Positions 22,800-34,894 of a DNA stretch of 64,000 nt are shown one piece after another. Under the pieces are notes generated by a model, which worked only from the letters and a program-made list of their open reading frames with translations, did not search any database and had not been told where the DNA came from. Position numbers and translations under genes: made by a program. Where the stretch lies: contig OX422221.1 in assembly GCA_949130495.1 (NCBI GenBank), positions 157,761,241 to 157,825,240 of the forward strand, read 5' to 3'. Positions within the stretch are counted from its first letter, which is position 1. Each line of letters starts with the position of its first letter. This DNA is from Sambucus nigra (Eukaryota > Streptophyta > Magnoliopsida > Dipsacales > Adoxaceae).

Positions 22800-24840
22800 C
22801 CTAACGCGTCAACCACCATATTTCTCGTGAAGATATGTTTCAAGGTAACCACACATTGCATTACCATCTCTCGAATGTAGTGATATTTGATCTCAATATA
22901 TTTGGACTTTCCATGATATTTGGGATCTTTGTATATGCTAAAGTTTGCATGCTATTACAAGAGATTAGTGCGTTATATATGGTGTGATCCGTAATACCTA
23001 AGATATGCAAAAATCTTCTCAGCCAAATAGCTTCATGAAGATTTTATGAGAAATCTATATATTCCGACTCCATTGTGGGCAGGGCAACACGAGTTTGTTT
23101 TTTTACTGCTCCAAGTAACAGCTTTGCCCTCGAGTATGAAAGCATATCCTAAAATGGGCTTTTGTCCATTTCTGTCACTGGCCCAATCAGCGTCGTTGTG
23201 TCCTCTAAGCCTAAACTCCGCATTATGGTAACATAAGGTGAGCTTAGTAGTCCCACGTAAGTATCGAAAAATCCTCTTAACATCACTCTAGTGAGTTTGA
23301 CTAGGGTTGCTTTGGTAACGACTAACTATAATGACTACATAGCAGATATTTGGACGCTTACACAACTTAACATACATTAGAATCCTTATTGTGGTGACAT
23401 ATATCACAGTGGACATTTGATTTTTTTTCTTTATCATTTTTAGGACAATCATCTAGGCTTAAGGTGCATCCTTTTTCCACCGGGGTGTCAATGAGTTTGG
23501 AGTTATGCATGCGAAATCATTCTAGAATTTTCCTTATGTAAGTCTCCTCAGACAAATAAAGTTTCTTAAACCTATATGATTGTCCTAAAAATGATAAAGA
23601 AAAAAAATCAAATGTCCACTGTGATGTATGTCGCTACAACTAAGTTTCTTATATCTATCTCTTATGATCTTAACCCCCATGACATAATTTATTTCACCCG
23701 TGTCCTTCATCTCAAAAATAGAGGACAACCACTCTTTAGAGGCAACAATGGAACCTATGTTATTTTCAACTAGTAGTATATCGTCTACATATAATGAAAG
23801 GATAATAATATTCTTCTTGGATCAATTGAGATACACACAATGGTATTCTTCAATCATGTAAAACCCAACAGAAGTTACAACACAATGAAATAAAAAATTA
23901 CATTGCCTTGACGATTGGTTGAGACCATATATTAAACGTTTAAGATAATATACTGTATGCTCATGTTCTTTAGATTCAAACCCGATTGGTTTATCTATAT
24001 AGATCTTTTCGTTTAGTTCTCCATTGATAAATTAAGTCTTAACATCCATCTAAAAAATTTATGACATAAATGTGTAACAATAGCTAAAATTAGGCGAATA
24101 GAAGCCATTCTCACCATTGGGGAGAACGTCTCCTCATTGTTTATTCCCTCTCTTTGGGCATGGACTTTTTCCAGTAGACATGCCTTATACTTGTTAATTG
24201 AACCGTTAACCTTTTGCTTAATATTTAAGACCCACTTGTTTCCAATGGACTTACACCATGACATAATGATAACTAAATCTTATACATTATTCTTAGCCAT
24301 TGAGCTTATCTCTTCCAGCATGGCAACCATCGTCTCATCCTTAGAATTTAAGGAAAGCACTTATGCATAAGAAGTAGGATCTTCATCATCTAAAGCACCT
24401 CATAAGAAAGTATTTTCCTCAATCTCAAAATGATGATGTTGAATATTTTCTCGTTTGCTTTGACGAACTGAAGAATATTGTGGCTCCAACGGTACACTCC
24501 AACTGTGATAAATATTAGTCACACTATATTTAGCAATTCCAGTATGAGGAATCAATTCCCTACCCTCTCTTAAATATGCTAAGATATCTTTAATGTCCTC
24601 TAGTTCATAAAGGTTAATGTTATTTTTAGCATCGCCTATATTAGGGAAATCATTATCTCTGAAATCAATATCATGTGATTTTTTTTTAGTCACTCCTCCA
24701 TTAGGGTGTTCACCGCACATGCCACCTTTTGAGGTCTTAGAATATCTTACAAAAATATGATTTTGAGCTCTAAGGCCAAGTTTCCCATACTCATGGGAGG
24801 TGATGTGAACATAATCGGATGAACCCCCCATGGCTACAAA
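22800..24840 (-). pseudogene. Copia reverse transcriptase-RNase H pseudogene
   Basis: On the minus strand 24264-24013 reads GNKWVLNIKQKVNGSINKYK and EETFSPMVRMASIRLILAIV, the start of the copia RT domain. Farther along, 23560-23400 reads YIRKILEWFRMHNSKLIDTP, and 23260-23045 contains KKQTRVALPTME. Positions 22920-22806 read YIEIKYHYIREMVMQCVV and RNMVVDAL, the RNase H end. The 24831-24400 frame is the linker between integrase and RT. Stops and frameshifts interrupt all parts. A 54-bp inverted duplication (23398-23630) disrupts the RT. It would have copied element RNA into cDNA; now inactive. Confidence 0.85.
23398..23630. repeat. 54-bp inverted duplication within copia RT
   Basis: Bases 23398-23451 and 23577-23630 are reverse complements with a single mismatch, separated by 125 bases. 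Only the left arm fits copia RT coding sequence. The right arm is an inverted extra copy. A transcript could fold into a 54-bp hairpin. Confidence 0.9.
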
Positions 24841-24921
24841 TGCTCCAAATTCTGCTTTTCGCCTTTCTAAAGTTCATATGTTGTTGAGGAAACTCACTGA
24901 GAATGCACTCTATTAAGTATG

Positions 24922-27900
24922 TATAACATTCACACTTTTAATTGTACTTGTACGATTATCCTTTTATTTAGCGATGCTCGGTTAATGAAAATTTTATGTC
25001 GCATGTTTTCGCATGAGTTATGATTTGTATCCATATAATTATTTTAAATACTTTGGTTAAGTTTCACGCGACTCGGACAAGCAATGAACGCTACGCAAGC
25101 ATGCGTAGTAATTGTCTTATGATGCGCGACACAGCGAAAGTCTAGTTTTGCGCGAATTGTTCGGACAATCGACAAGTCAAAAAAATATTCTTACTATATA
25201 TTTAGACTCATAAAAATATAAGGAATATTACCATGCAAAGAAAAATAAAAAATAAAAAAGTTTTGCGCGGAGGTCCCGTTTCTTGCGCGTATTGTTTAGG
25301 ACATTTCGGAAGGTCAAAAAAATATTGTGAATATATTTTTTGACTCACAAAAATATAAGGAATATTACCATGCGAAAAAAATCGAAAAAAAATATGTTTT
25401 GCGTGGAGGTTCCATTTCTTGCTCGTATTGTTTAGGACATTTCGGAAGGTCAAAAAAATATTGTGAATATGTTTTTTGACTCACAAAAATATAAGGAATA
25501 TTATTATGAAGAGAAAAATCGAAAAAAAATACTTTTGCCGAAGGTCCCGATTTTGCGCGTCTTGTACAGGATAATTCGGGAGGCCAAGCGACTATTGTAA
25601 ATATGATTTTTTAGCCAGAAAAATACAAGGAATATGAATCTCAAGTTAAAAGTTAAAAAAAAAAAAAAATGGGCAGGAGAGAGAAAGTGATGAAAATACT
25701 CCTTATTTATGGTGTCAACTTATGTGTGAGAAATAAGAGACTTGATGTGGTGGTGTAGTCTCTTTTACCCATTCGATTTTCAGACCTTAATACAATCTTT
25801 CACTCTTTTGAAAAGTGCCTAGATCTTAGCCTTTGGCTATATGATGGAAGACAATCATTTTTGGCTTATAAGAATCTTACAAGGGGTGAGGGTTTGGAGC
25901 CAAAAAATTCTCTCTATCTCCATCATATTTCTTTCTTTTTCCATAGTCAAAGTAAGGTGGTTCTGTACCAAATTCTTGGGTATCTTTTACCACCCATTTT
26001 CCACCATTGTTGCACCATTTTGGAGGACTCAAACTCCATTAAATTTTGCTTAAGAAGTAGGACAACTTATTGGAGCAAAATAGAGGTGGTTTTAGAGCAT
26101 TTGGGTGGTGGCTTTGTGGAATTTTGTGGTGGTCCTCTTTCATCTTCTTCAACCTCCTCCTCTTCCTTTTACCAAGGGTTTTTCTCACTCCTAAACTCTT
26201 TTATTTCAAATGCTAATATGAACAAGATGATGAAAAAATGTGATTTTTTGCTCTTCTCCCTAATTTTATATGCTATGAAAAACCCATTTTGTGAAAAGTG
26301 ATAAATGGAGAAGATGATGTTTAGATTCATTTTTAGATTATTATATATGTTGAAGTCATGCTATAAATGTAATAATCTTATGAAATAAACATAGAAAATG
26401 ACTAGTTAATGCATTTGTTGGGTTTGTAAGGAAGAAGACCCATTTTCATGAAATGGTGTATGTAATATGTGTTAATCTTGACATTAACATGATTAATGTT
26501 GAAATATAGTGGTCTAAATATGAGATTATTAATCTCATAAAAACAGCCCCAAAATCTAATATGTTGAAATATTAATTTAAGCCTACTGAATATGTTAAAT
26601 AAGGCTTATAATCATGTAGATTGATTTATATGTAAAATTGTGCTAAAATGGGTTGTACATCACTAATAAAAGTTTAAATGTTGGTGGAAACATGTAGTAC
26701 ATTAAAGAATAATTTATGTTCTTAAAATCCCCTTAAAAAGGTGATTTTTGGTTAAAAAATACCTTAGTGGCAGATTTGGTAAATATGAGGAAAAGTCACT
26801 TAAATGGTGTTTTTGCATGAAAAATACTTGAAAAATGCTAAGAAAATGCCTTTTTAGATAATAAAAGTGTAAGATGTCATTTTGTTAAATTAAAATGTAA
26901 AATGGTGATTTAGTACATTTTAGTGTTCAGTGTTGACACTAAGTAGCCTTCTCGGCTCGTTAAGAAAATGGCTAATAACGGGGTTTAAATGATAAAATCG
27001 AATAAGTTAAATGTGAACATTGAGAATAATGTTAAATACATGAAAGATAAATGATACTCGGATAACGCCGAGAAATAATTAATGAGGGCATGACGTCCCT
27101 AGTGGTGAAAACCCCTAAATCAACTGCAGTAGTATATGGCGGCGGAGACCGATAATGTGAGGCCACGAAGTCTGTGAGTGTTTATTGGCAAAATCCAAAA
27201 GAAATAATGTTAAGTAATGAATGAGGATAATTCATAAAACATAAACTAATGAATGAATACATTAATAATTACGTAGATGACATAATTGGAATTAATTACG
27301 TCCCTGGCGTGAGACATCGAAAATGCTAAGTGTGAGTGGGCACGTAGCCCAGGGCATTGCATATAGGTGAATTTATGACTAAGTTAAATAATCTTGTTAG
27401 TATAGATACATGATAACTTAGTTGAATATAATGATAACTTAGTTGAATATAATGATGACTTCTTGAATATTGTTAATATAGTTAAATGTTAACTAAGATA
27501 ATCATTAATGATAATTAATTAATATGGGACAATGATGGTTTTCAGAATTACTAAAATGCATTGTATATGTATAGTATTTTGCTATGAAAATTATTTGTTA
27601 GTATTTCCCACCCTACTGGGCATTTCGCTCATACCCTATTTTCCAAAACCTTAGGTACACTAGGTGGTATGTCGAGTAAGGACATTGGAAAAGCCGCGAA
27701 AAGTTCTAGTTGTCGTTAGAGGCTCTGTAACAGATTTTAATCCATGGACTTATGTTGAACCGTAAACCCTTATGTCTTGTTAAGACAATTTGGTTTGAAC
27801 TTGAACTGTTAGGAAATTGTAATAATACAAGGATTTATGCTTTATTTATGGATTAAATCTTATAAAAGGTTTACTTGTTAAATTGTTAATTGAGTATTTA

Positions 27901-28075
27901 CTTACATAATATGGACCTCACTGTTTCGCAATAAAAGAAATCAAAGGTTTTCTTGAAGTATAATGTGGCAACTATTTTCCAATTTAATAAAATGTTTTAT
28001 CCCCCTCCCCCTTAACACCTTGGTTCGGATACGGGTTATTCCAATGGTAACTCTAATCCGGATCGGGGCGTTATA
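24922..28075 (+). mobile_element. Solo LTR, 3154 bp, inserted in copia pol
   Basis: The element starts TATAACATTC and ends GGGGCGTTATA, flanked by the direct repeat GTATG (24917-24921 and 28076-28080). The ends look like gypsy TGTAAC...GTTACA termini after one transition at each end. No primer site, purine tract or protein lies inside, so it is a solo LTR left after LTR-LTR recombination. The GGGGCGTTA end resembles the right or left ends of the Tekay-like LTRs, but the body is different. It has a tandem array at 25172-25660. Orientation is uncertain because the ends are symmetrical. Confidence 0.85.
25172..25660. repeat. Tandem array of four units, about 136 bp each
   Basis: Units start near 25172, 25311, 25447 and 25581 with GGTCAAAAAAATATTGTGAA-type sequence. 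They continue through CACAAAAATATAAGGAATAT and a TTTTGCGC block. The two middle units are the most alike. The array lies in the left quarter of the solo LTR. Confidence 0.9.
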
Positions 28076-28080
28076 GTATG

Positions 28081-28700
28081 CATGTTCCAGTTAAAAGATC
28101 ATCCCCTCAAAAGAATATTGGGAGGTCGGTATGCGCCATCATAGATCTAGCCATATCTAGAAGTGTTATATTCCTCCTTCATACAACACCATTTTATTGC
28201 GGAGTGTTTGGAATAGTCAATTGTCTGCATACACCCTTGTTTTCACATAACACTTTTAATTGATCCAATAAGTATTCGCGTCCTCTATATATGCGAATAG
28301 TTTTTAACCTCTTTGAACTTTGATTCTCAACCCCTGCTACATAGCGTTTGAAACAATCATACCTTTTATAGTGGTGAACAATCAAATCGACATGACCAAA
28401 CCATGAGTAATAATACATGAATATGAGAAAATAAGATGTGTCATGACGTGCGCTAATGCTCATTGATCCAAAAATATCAAAGTGAATTAGTTCTAGTGGT
28501 TAATTAGCTAAAATAGCCTTACTAAAAAGCTTCATAGAGGCTTTACTTTCTAAACAAAGCTCACATATAGTTAAGTTAACCTTAACGAGTGGGCCTAAAA
28601 TACCTTCTCTAGCTAATCTAGCCACCTTATCATTTCCTATGTGTCCTCGCATGTCAATTTGTTGAATTTACATTAACATTAGCAACACATGACAATGAAG
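28081..28700 (-). pseudogene. Copia integrase pseudogene
   Basis: On the minus strand the region 28463-28194 reads MSISARHDTSYFLIFMYYYS, then ENQSSKRLKTIRIYRGREYL and CRQLTIPNTPQ. It aligns with the copia integrase core, where families usually have DDYSR and RTDRGREY. Both catalytic aspartates are replaced here (YYYS; RIYRGREY). The frame stops upstream in a region with LVKVNLTICELCLESKASMK-type sequence near 28600-28520, the linker before integrase. Integrase would insert the cDNA; this copy cannot. Downstream sequence is cut by the solo LTR. Confidence 0.85.
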
Positions 28701-28799
28701 AAATACAAGAAAATATATCATCAAATAAATCCATTCTAAAAATATTATTCTAAAGGGATCCATGTCCCATAGTAATACCATCCAAAGCAATATTTAAAC

Positions 28800-29340
28800 C
28801 ACTCTAACTAAAATTGAAAGAATATCCATAATTAGAAAGTGTTAAAACTAAAAGTAAATTATAATTTATTCTGGGCACATAAAGCACGTCATGAAGAAGT
28901 AACTTTTTGCCAGTGTGTAGTTGGAGATGGTACAAACCAACTCCATTAACATATGCACGAGCACCATTACCCATGTACACATTCTGAGTAACCGTTGGAA
29001 TGCGATGATAATCTATAAAACTTTTTTGTCTCTCATCATGTGTTTTGTTGCTCTCGTATCTACAATCCAACTAGGGAGAGAACAAGCAATAAATGCATGA
29101 GAACATACATAAATATGGAGAGAGTAAGGTGAAAAAATTTCTTTTTTTGAATCAGTGATATAACAATCAAAATAGCCCTTACTCACACAGTTGTAGCATC
29201 TCATTTTGCAAGTATCCTTCATTCCACTATGTTTGCCTCTGTAGCGCTTGCCTATATTTCCTTTGGGGACACCTGCCCCACCTTGATTGTTATATTTTCC
29301 TTTACTTTCATGCCTTGACAATTTTTCCTACGTTTGCCTG
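28800..29340 (-). pseudogene. Copia gag zinc knuckle and protease pseudogene
   Basis: Minus strand 29321-29013 contains MRCYNCVSKGYFDCY, a zinc knuckle whose histidine is now tyrosine. It then reads SWIVDTRATKHMM, where the protease motif DTGA has become DTRA. The overlapping frame 29070-28804 continues as VYMGNGARAYVNGVGLYHLQ and LHDVLYVPRINYNLL, the usual copia protease to gag-pre-integrase passage. Loss of the active-site glycine and the frameshift show it is dead. Confidence 0.85.
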
Positions 29341-30169
29341 TCTGGGCGAAAAGGGCAAAACACTTTGGTTTGCCACTTAGCACACTGCTTTCAACTCGAT
29401 ATGATAAGAAATTTTAGAAAATTTCTTGATATTCTCGTTATGTATCATAATTTGTTTCACATTCTCCCATGAATTTGGAAAGGATCGAGTAATGTACAAC
29501 CCCTGTTGCTCATCAGTAAGGACATTCCCATCTTATTTCAGCTCACAAATCAAACTTGACATCTTCGTTAGGTGTCAAATTTCAACACAAGACTTCTAAG
29601 TCGCGTGGTGGATGTACCATAAAAGTCAAAATTAAGCTGGTTTTAAAGGGACCTATCCACAGTGAAATTCATATACTCACCAATAAAATCACCATGCATA
29701 TAACTTAGCAATGAAAAGTGCTACAATCTTTCTTGATGAATGCCTAGTAAGACTCTTTCTTACATTGATTTACAGTTGTTGTCCTTTCTAAAGGTTGGTA
29801 CATAGGAGTTGGGATGGTATCCACCCACAACTAGCCACCGATACCATCCCTAACTTAACCACTAGGTCCTAGCCCAGTGTGGGGTTTTAACCCAAAAGGC
29901 TCGATTTTAGTCAAAGAGTCACACCCACTTAAGTAATATATGTTGGACTCTACATCTTTCGATGTGGGATAATTATTTGATACACAATACATTTGTAATC
30001 ATCAAATTTTGAGCTCTACCATAATGCACTGCAACTCATCTTGAGTCCGCAAGGTGCCACCTAGTGCCTGCTCTACCTCAGATTGATTACATTGGCGCAC
30101 TCGGCAACTCGGCATAAAGCCCAAGTGTTGCCTATTGATGGTTCCAATCGAATTATCATCCTTATATCA
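29341..30169 (-). other. Decayed copia gag and leader
   Basis: Expected position of gag N-terminus and 5' leader. No protein can be recognised with confidence. GAGCTCTACCATAA at 30011-30024 could be a decayed primer site (minus-strand TGGTAGAGCTC), which would put the LTR edge near 30024. Confidence 0.4.
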
Positions 30170-30618
30170 TTGTAGTATCCGTGTATCGAATAGTACACAA
30201 TGGGTTTAGAACATAGCCTGATGTGGAATAATATCTTAAAACGGAATAAGTTATTTATATTCCTATCTATGCAAACTCCTAAAATTCGTGCTTGCATTCT
30301 CAGTGAGGATAGTGGCTTGGCTATAAGAGTTGCCCAAAATATCCACGTAATAATACTTAGAATGTAGATGATGAGCCTTGGGAGAACGAGAGAAGTGTGC
30401 CAAAGAAAAGAGGGCGAAAGAGGCTTGAGATTTTGAGAGAGTGATAAGGTTGATATGTTGTGTCTCTTCATGTTAGTCACAAAAGGCACATATTTATACG
30501 AATGTTTTAACCTTAAACCTAATTAGGGCTAGCCTCTCTTAAATCTGTAATTGGGACAACTCAACACTACATGGGTGGATATTGCATTTTGGGCCAAACC
30601 CAAGCAATTTTATTAACA
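30170..30618 (-). repeat. 5' LTR of the copia element (left end approximate)
   Basis: Homologous to 21230-21658, with shared words AGAGGCTTGAGATTTTGAGA, GGCACATATTTATACG and GCAATTTTATTAACA. The outer end on the minus strand starts TGTTAATAAAATTGC. Confidence 0.7.
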
Positions 30619-31849
30619 AATTGCATGTCTCTTTTGCATTAGGTAAATCCAATATTGTTTCTTTGCATATAAACCTAGGGTTTTTAACAATCATGTCATC
30701 ATAAATCAACCCATACTTCGTAAATAGCTGAGCTAGATAAATTAATGGGATTGAAATTACAATGGTAAAATAAGAGTTCAAAAATAGATATATGGGTTTT
30801 AAAGAGTTGATAATAGAGGTAAAATAAGAGTTCAAAAATAGATATATGGGTTTTAAAGAGTTGATAATATAAGGATATATTTATGTACTATTAGAGGTTT
30901 TACACATGTTTGATAGATTCATGTTCCCTCGGTAGTATATTGTGCATTCTCAAATACTATAAGTTGTTTAAATAACCCCTGTTTTGTATGAAATAAAATC
31001 TAATCGAGTATGTTGATTTTGATATAGCTTGTGACGATTATTGTTGTTTAATTGGTTGCAATTCTAGAGTTCATTTTGCGGTTAGTAAATAGCGTTCATG
31101 TCTTAAATAGACAGTGACTATTTCATTATGTATTTGGTTTAATTTGTTAGAAAACTTCATACATATCAGTCAAGTATCATGTTTTTTACCTATTATGGCA
31201 AGATTTCATGTATACTTGGAAAACATTTATTTATGTTTAGTAAGCATTTGTGTATATTTGGAAAGGATTATATTGTTGAAATTTTGTTTTGGGTTATTGA
31301 ACAATATGTTTATATTAGGTACGATGCTAAACAACTAATATGCATAATACTTTGATGTATTGTGCATATCAATTTGCATATTTTGCCATTTTCAACTAAA
31401 AATACCATTGTTATTGAAAATTCTAGCTCTATTCGTCTCCACAATTTTTATAATCATTAACATCGGGTATGATATTTGGCTTAATAATGTTATTTTTCTT
31501 ATTTGTATTATTTTTTTCATACACATAGAACAAGCACACATATTATATATATCCACACACAAACATCTTATTAATAATGATTTTATAAAGGCCATAAAAA
31601 AAGGATTTCGATCAAACGTTCAAAATGACAATGCTAACACCACAGTTTGTTTCGGTCCAGGGTTATATACTTGCAATTTAGGAGTCGACAACATTCATTG
31701 GCATGCTTAAAAGTGGTATGAAATTACATAATTTACGCAACATTACTGGTAAGCAATAGAGAAAAAATAGTACCCTACTAGGGGGAGTCCACACTCAAGA
31801 TTGATTAATTGAGACGACCTTGTATTTAGCAAGATGCTAACAAAGGTAG
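30619..31849. other. Unassigned AT-rich stretch with a small tandem duplication
   Basis: Apart from the 54-bp tandem duplication at 30764-30871 I see no gene or element ends. ACTAGGGGGAGTCC near 31777 could be an orphan purine tract. Confidence 0.45.
30764..30871. repeat. Perfect 54-bp tandem duplication
   Basis: Two adjacent units start GGTAAAATAAGAGTTC at 30764 and 30818 and are essentially identical, so this is a recent event. Confidence 0.95.
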
Positions 31850-33070
31850 AGGATGCTCGATGGACTTCCTATAAAGACCAAGATCATTCGAATAACAATA
31901 TTTTTAACAAGAAATATGATGTATTTAGACTTGTATTTATGTTTACTTATAAACGATTCACTTTGTAATATGTGCGAGGATGTTCGGTACCCACGAGGGA
32001 CCGTGTCTAGCAAGGCATGGGAGAGTTCACATGCTCTATCGAATAACCTCCGCAGGGATTTGGTTTGTAGGATTGGGTGCAAGGCAACGTTGGGGAAGCA
32101 ATAGCCAACCCTCTTGGCACACTTAGGCAAAACTTCATTTATCACAAATAGTTACTCAAATCACCATACCCGGGGGAACCTCCTCAAGTGACCCTAATCC
32201 CAGATAATGTCTAGTCAACAAACAGTACACTAGGTTCACGAGCTACTTCTAGTAGAGCAACCTCAACTCGATAAACTCTATCTTTGATCGATGTGACAAC
32301 ACACCCTGTGTTGATCACTATTCATATACTTTGTGACATCATGACGCCTGTCATTTAGTGACTTGAAGTGACGTCACTTAAGTGGTTTTTATCCTTAGAA
32401 TGTCATACCTATTTGATGAATTTAGACTTTGTATCCATTTTAGGGTAGACTTTTGAGCTGCCATGTCACACCCTCATTAATGCCACCAAACTCTTTATTG
32501 GTGAGGCAGTTTCTAGCCAAAATACAATATCTCATGTATTTAATGCAATATCCTTAACATTAATACCACAGTATCTTAGCATGTAATACCGGTAAAATCA
32601 CACTCAATATCGATAAGGTTACTCGAATAACCTGGCCTTCGTATAAATAGATCGAACAAATAGTTCACAAGGAAGATAATTTGAACTTAGAATTACTGCT
32701 GGATTTTCCTCATAAATGAGTGCTATTGTGAGAACAATTATTATCTGAACATTCCCCTTACTCCCATTGATCTCACCATCATTAAGCATTAACAGGGCTT
32801 GAGGTTCCTGCCTTACCTTTATTGTGATAAGAGTGCTTGCTATTTCTCCCTTTGACTAAGTTTCGTATTGATTCCTCTCATTTATTGTGTTCTCATTGCT
32901 TTTAAGGTGTAAAGGTATCATTTAATACCAGCTTAAATACTGAATATCACTGTCTCTTTCACTTTTATTTACTGTCATTATTATATATAGCCTTGAACAT
33001 TAGAAATAATCTTGATAAGGGGTTACACCTCGCTTGATACTAATCATATTCTAAGAACCCACTTTCTACA
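31850..33070 (+). repeat. LTR of an older Tat-like element (left end approximate)
   Basis: It ends CTTTCTACA directly before a Tat-type primer site. A TATA box (TATAAATA, 32642-32649) lies about 430 bp before the end. The segment 31880-32700 is homologous to the reverse complement of 11300-12200. The left border was not resolved. Confidence 0.65.
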
Positions 33071-33088
33071 TTTGGTGACTCCACTGGG
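33071..33088 (+). promoter_or_regulatory. Primer binding site of the older Tat element
   Basis: TTTGGTGACTCCACTGGG is close to the TGGCGACTC(C/T)GCTGGGG site usual in Tat/Ogre elements. A second version, TGGCGACTCTGG, stands at 36221 after the next LTR. Confidence 0.75.
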
Positions 33089-33109
33089 AATGTATTCTCT
33101 TTTAAAAAG

Positions 33110-33953
33110 ATGCCCGAGGATAACATTGCCATGACTATTGATTTTGACACCATGTCGCGTGAAAATGAGAAGATCTCACTATATTACCTGAAGGGGGAGA
33201 GTGGCATGAGCAAAACAACGGCTATAGGCGTGATGGGGATGGACAACGTGGTAGTTAAAACATGCCTAGTGAAAATGATGGGACTCATGGCATGTTTATG
33301 GAATTCATCAAAATCCTCAGGGTTCAGGCGATGTTAGGAATTATTAGAGGATTAAACTCTTATATGACACCCTCGACGGGAATACCAACTCCCTCCTTTC
33401 GTTATAAGAGGAGTGGACCCACTTAAAATCAATAATGTTTCTCCCACTACTCTACCGCTTACCGTTCCACATGTTACCATGGGGGTAGTTATGCAGGGCG
33501 TAGGAATAGCTGCCGCAACACCCACGATGACTGGTAACGTTGGGGGAGGTACACCGGATGCGCTGCTAACGCCTTTTGTGGTGACAACACTACCAACCAA
33601 TGATCCACCATCTAGTATGGAAGAAATGAAGACGGAACTTTTGAAGTTCATAGCGGTGTCCAAAGCTGGGGGAGAAGGCTCCTCAATTTTTGAAGATTTT
33701 CATACTCCATACCCAGAGGAGTACAATAACAAGCCTTACCCCGTACGGTATATTTCACCCATCTTTAAAAAATATATAGGAAATTAGAAAACCTTAAAGA
33801 ACATGTGAAAAGGTTCATTGAGCACTTTGGAGCCCATTGTAATGACAAGAAGCTAAGGTTGAAAGAGTTCTCAAAATCCCTGACAGCTAAGGCTTACACT
33901 TAGTACTCCCACCTAGCTCTAGGGAGCGTGGCCTCCTGGGAAGAATTACACAC
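33110..33953 (+). pseudogene. Tat gag pseudogene, truncated by the second Tat element
   Basis: A first frame (MPEDNIAMTIDFDTM) is followed after a stop by a second one from 33413. The latter contains MEEMKTELLKFIAVSKAG and YNNKPYPVRY, then in another frame NLKEHVKRFIEHFGAHCNDK and LKEFSKSLTAKAYT, a stop, and SVASWEELHT. This is the Tat gag capsid core. The order is right but there are at least two frame changes and stops. It breaks off at 33953, where the TGTAGACACC LTR begins; the rest of this element is not in the window. Confidence 0.85.
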
Positions 33954-34049
33954 TGTAGACACCACATTCTAAGACCCCCTAAGTCTCTCCTTAGGCTCCT
34001 AGAACCTCCCATTTCCACCGCAAACCTAGGTCGCACTCTGAGTACTGAT

Positions 34050-34860
34050 CTAGAGACCATCGGGCGCCCCCACGCACCATTTGACTCCGATCAACTCTTT
34101 CGACAGAATGAAAGCTCTTTGAATATTTGAATGGCTCCGAATACCCTTTTGAATGGGCCATCCTGTGCATAAATCGGCATAACGGTTCGGATGAACGAAC
34201 CATTTCCCTTCTAAAAACTGATTCAGAGGCCATCGGGAGCTCTCGGGCCCCCGAATTGACCCCAATCAACTCCACTATCACAGTGAAAGCTCTTTGAATC
34301 TTCTAAGGAAACTGCAACCCCTTTCCAATGGTCCATCACATGCGCAAAATAGCATAACCATTTGGACGAACGATCAGTTTTCCCTCGAAAATTGATCCGA
34401 AGGCTATTTTATTTAACCAAAGTCAACTCTTCAGCTCGAACGAGACTGAATGAATATCTAAAGGGAACTTAATACCCTTTCTAACAATCCACCCCGTGCG
34501 CGATTTTGACCTATGGTGCGGATAAACGATCCGTTTTACTCCGAGGGGTTACCGGGCGCTTTCGGGCCCCGATTGACAAAGGTAACTTTTCGAACCGATA
34601 AAAACTCTTTGGAATGTCGAAGTACATCTCCTAACCTTTCCAACGGTACACCCTCGTGCATGATTCTGACTTACAACACGGATGAACGATCCATTTACGT
34701 CCGACAATCTCCCGTCCAAAGGATCGACGTGCGCTTTTGAGCCACATTTAACCCAAAGTCAACTCCCAGACCCAGAAGCGGTCCAAAGGACTTTCGAAGG
34801 CCTCTGAAATACCTTTCGAATGGTATGCCCCGTGCGTGATTCGGATCAACAATTTGTTCT
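34050..34860. repeat. Five diverged tandem units of about 165 bp
   Basis: Each unit carries a GGATGAACGA(A/T)CC-like word (34189, 34364, 34520, 34681, about 34846). Others are an AGCTCTTTGAAT-like word and a YCGGGMGC-type word. Units differ by many substitutions, so the array is old. Confidence 0.75.
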
Positions 34861-34894
34861 CTATAGTCATTTTTCCAAAAAAGTCTGCACGAGA

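Larger units (their letters stand above)
21230..30618 (-). mobile_element. Degenerate Ty1/copia element with a solo LTR inside
   Basis: Two homologous LTRs (about 21230-21658 and 30170-30618) flank copia proteins on the minus strand. In element order these are zinc knuckle and protease (29330-28800), integrase (28500-28190) and RT/RNase H (24900-22800). Domain order gag, protease, integrase, RT defines copia. Every domain has stops or frameshifts. A 3.15-kb solo LTR (24922-28075) separates integrase from RT. No outer target duplication was found. Confidence 0.85.

Noticed and set aside
25172..25660. CRISPR-like repeat array
   Set aside because: Units are 136 bp and adjoin without unique spacers; this is a tandem repeat in a plant LTR.
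25861..26301. 146-codon open frame with a Ser-rich stretch
   Set aside because: It lies inside the solo LTR with exact duplications, matches no family I recognise, and has no conserved motif. Chance frame is more likely.
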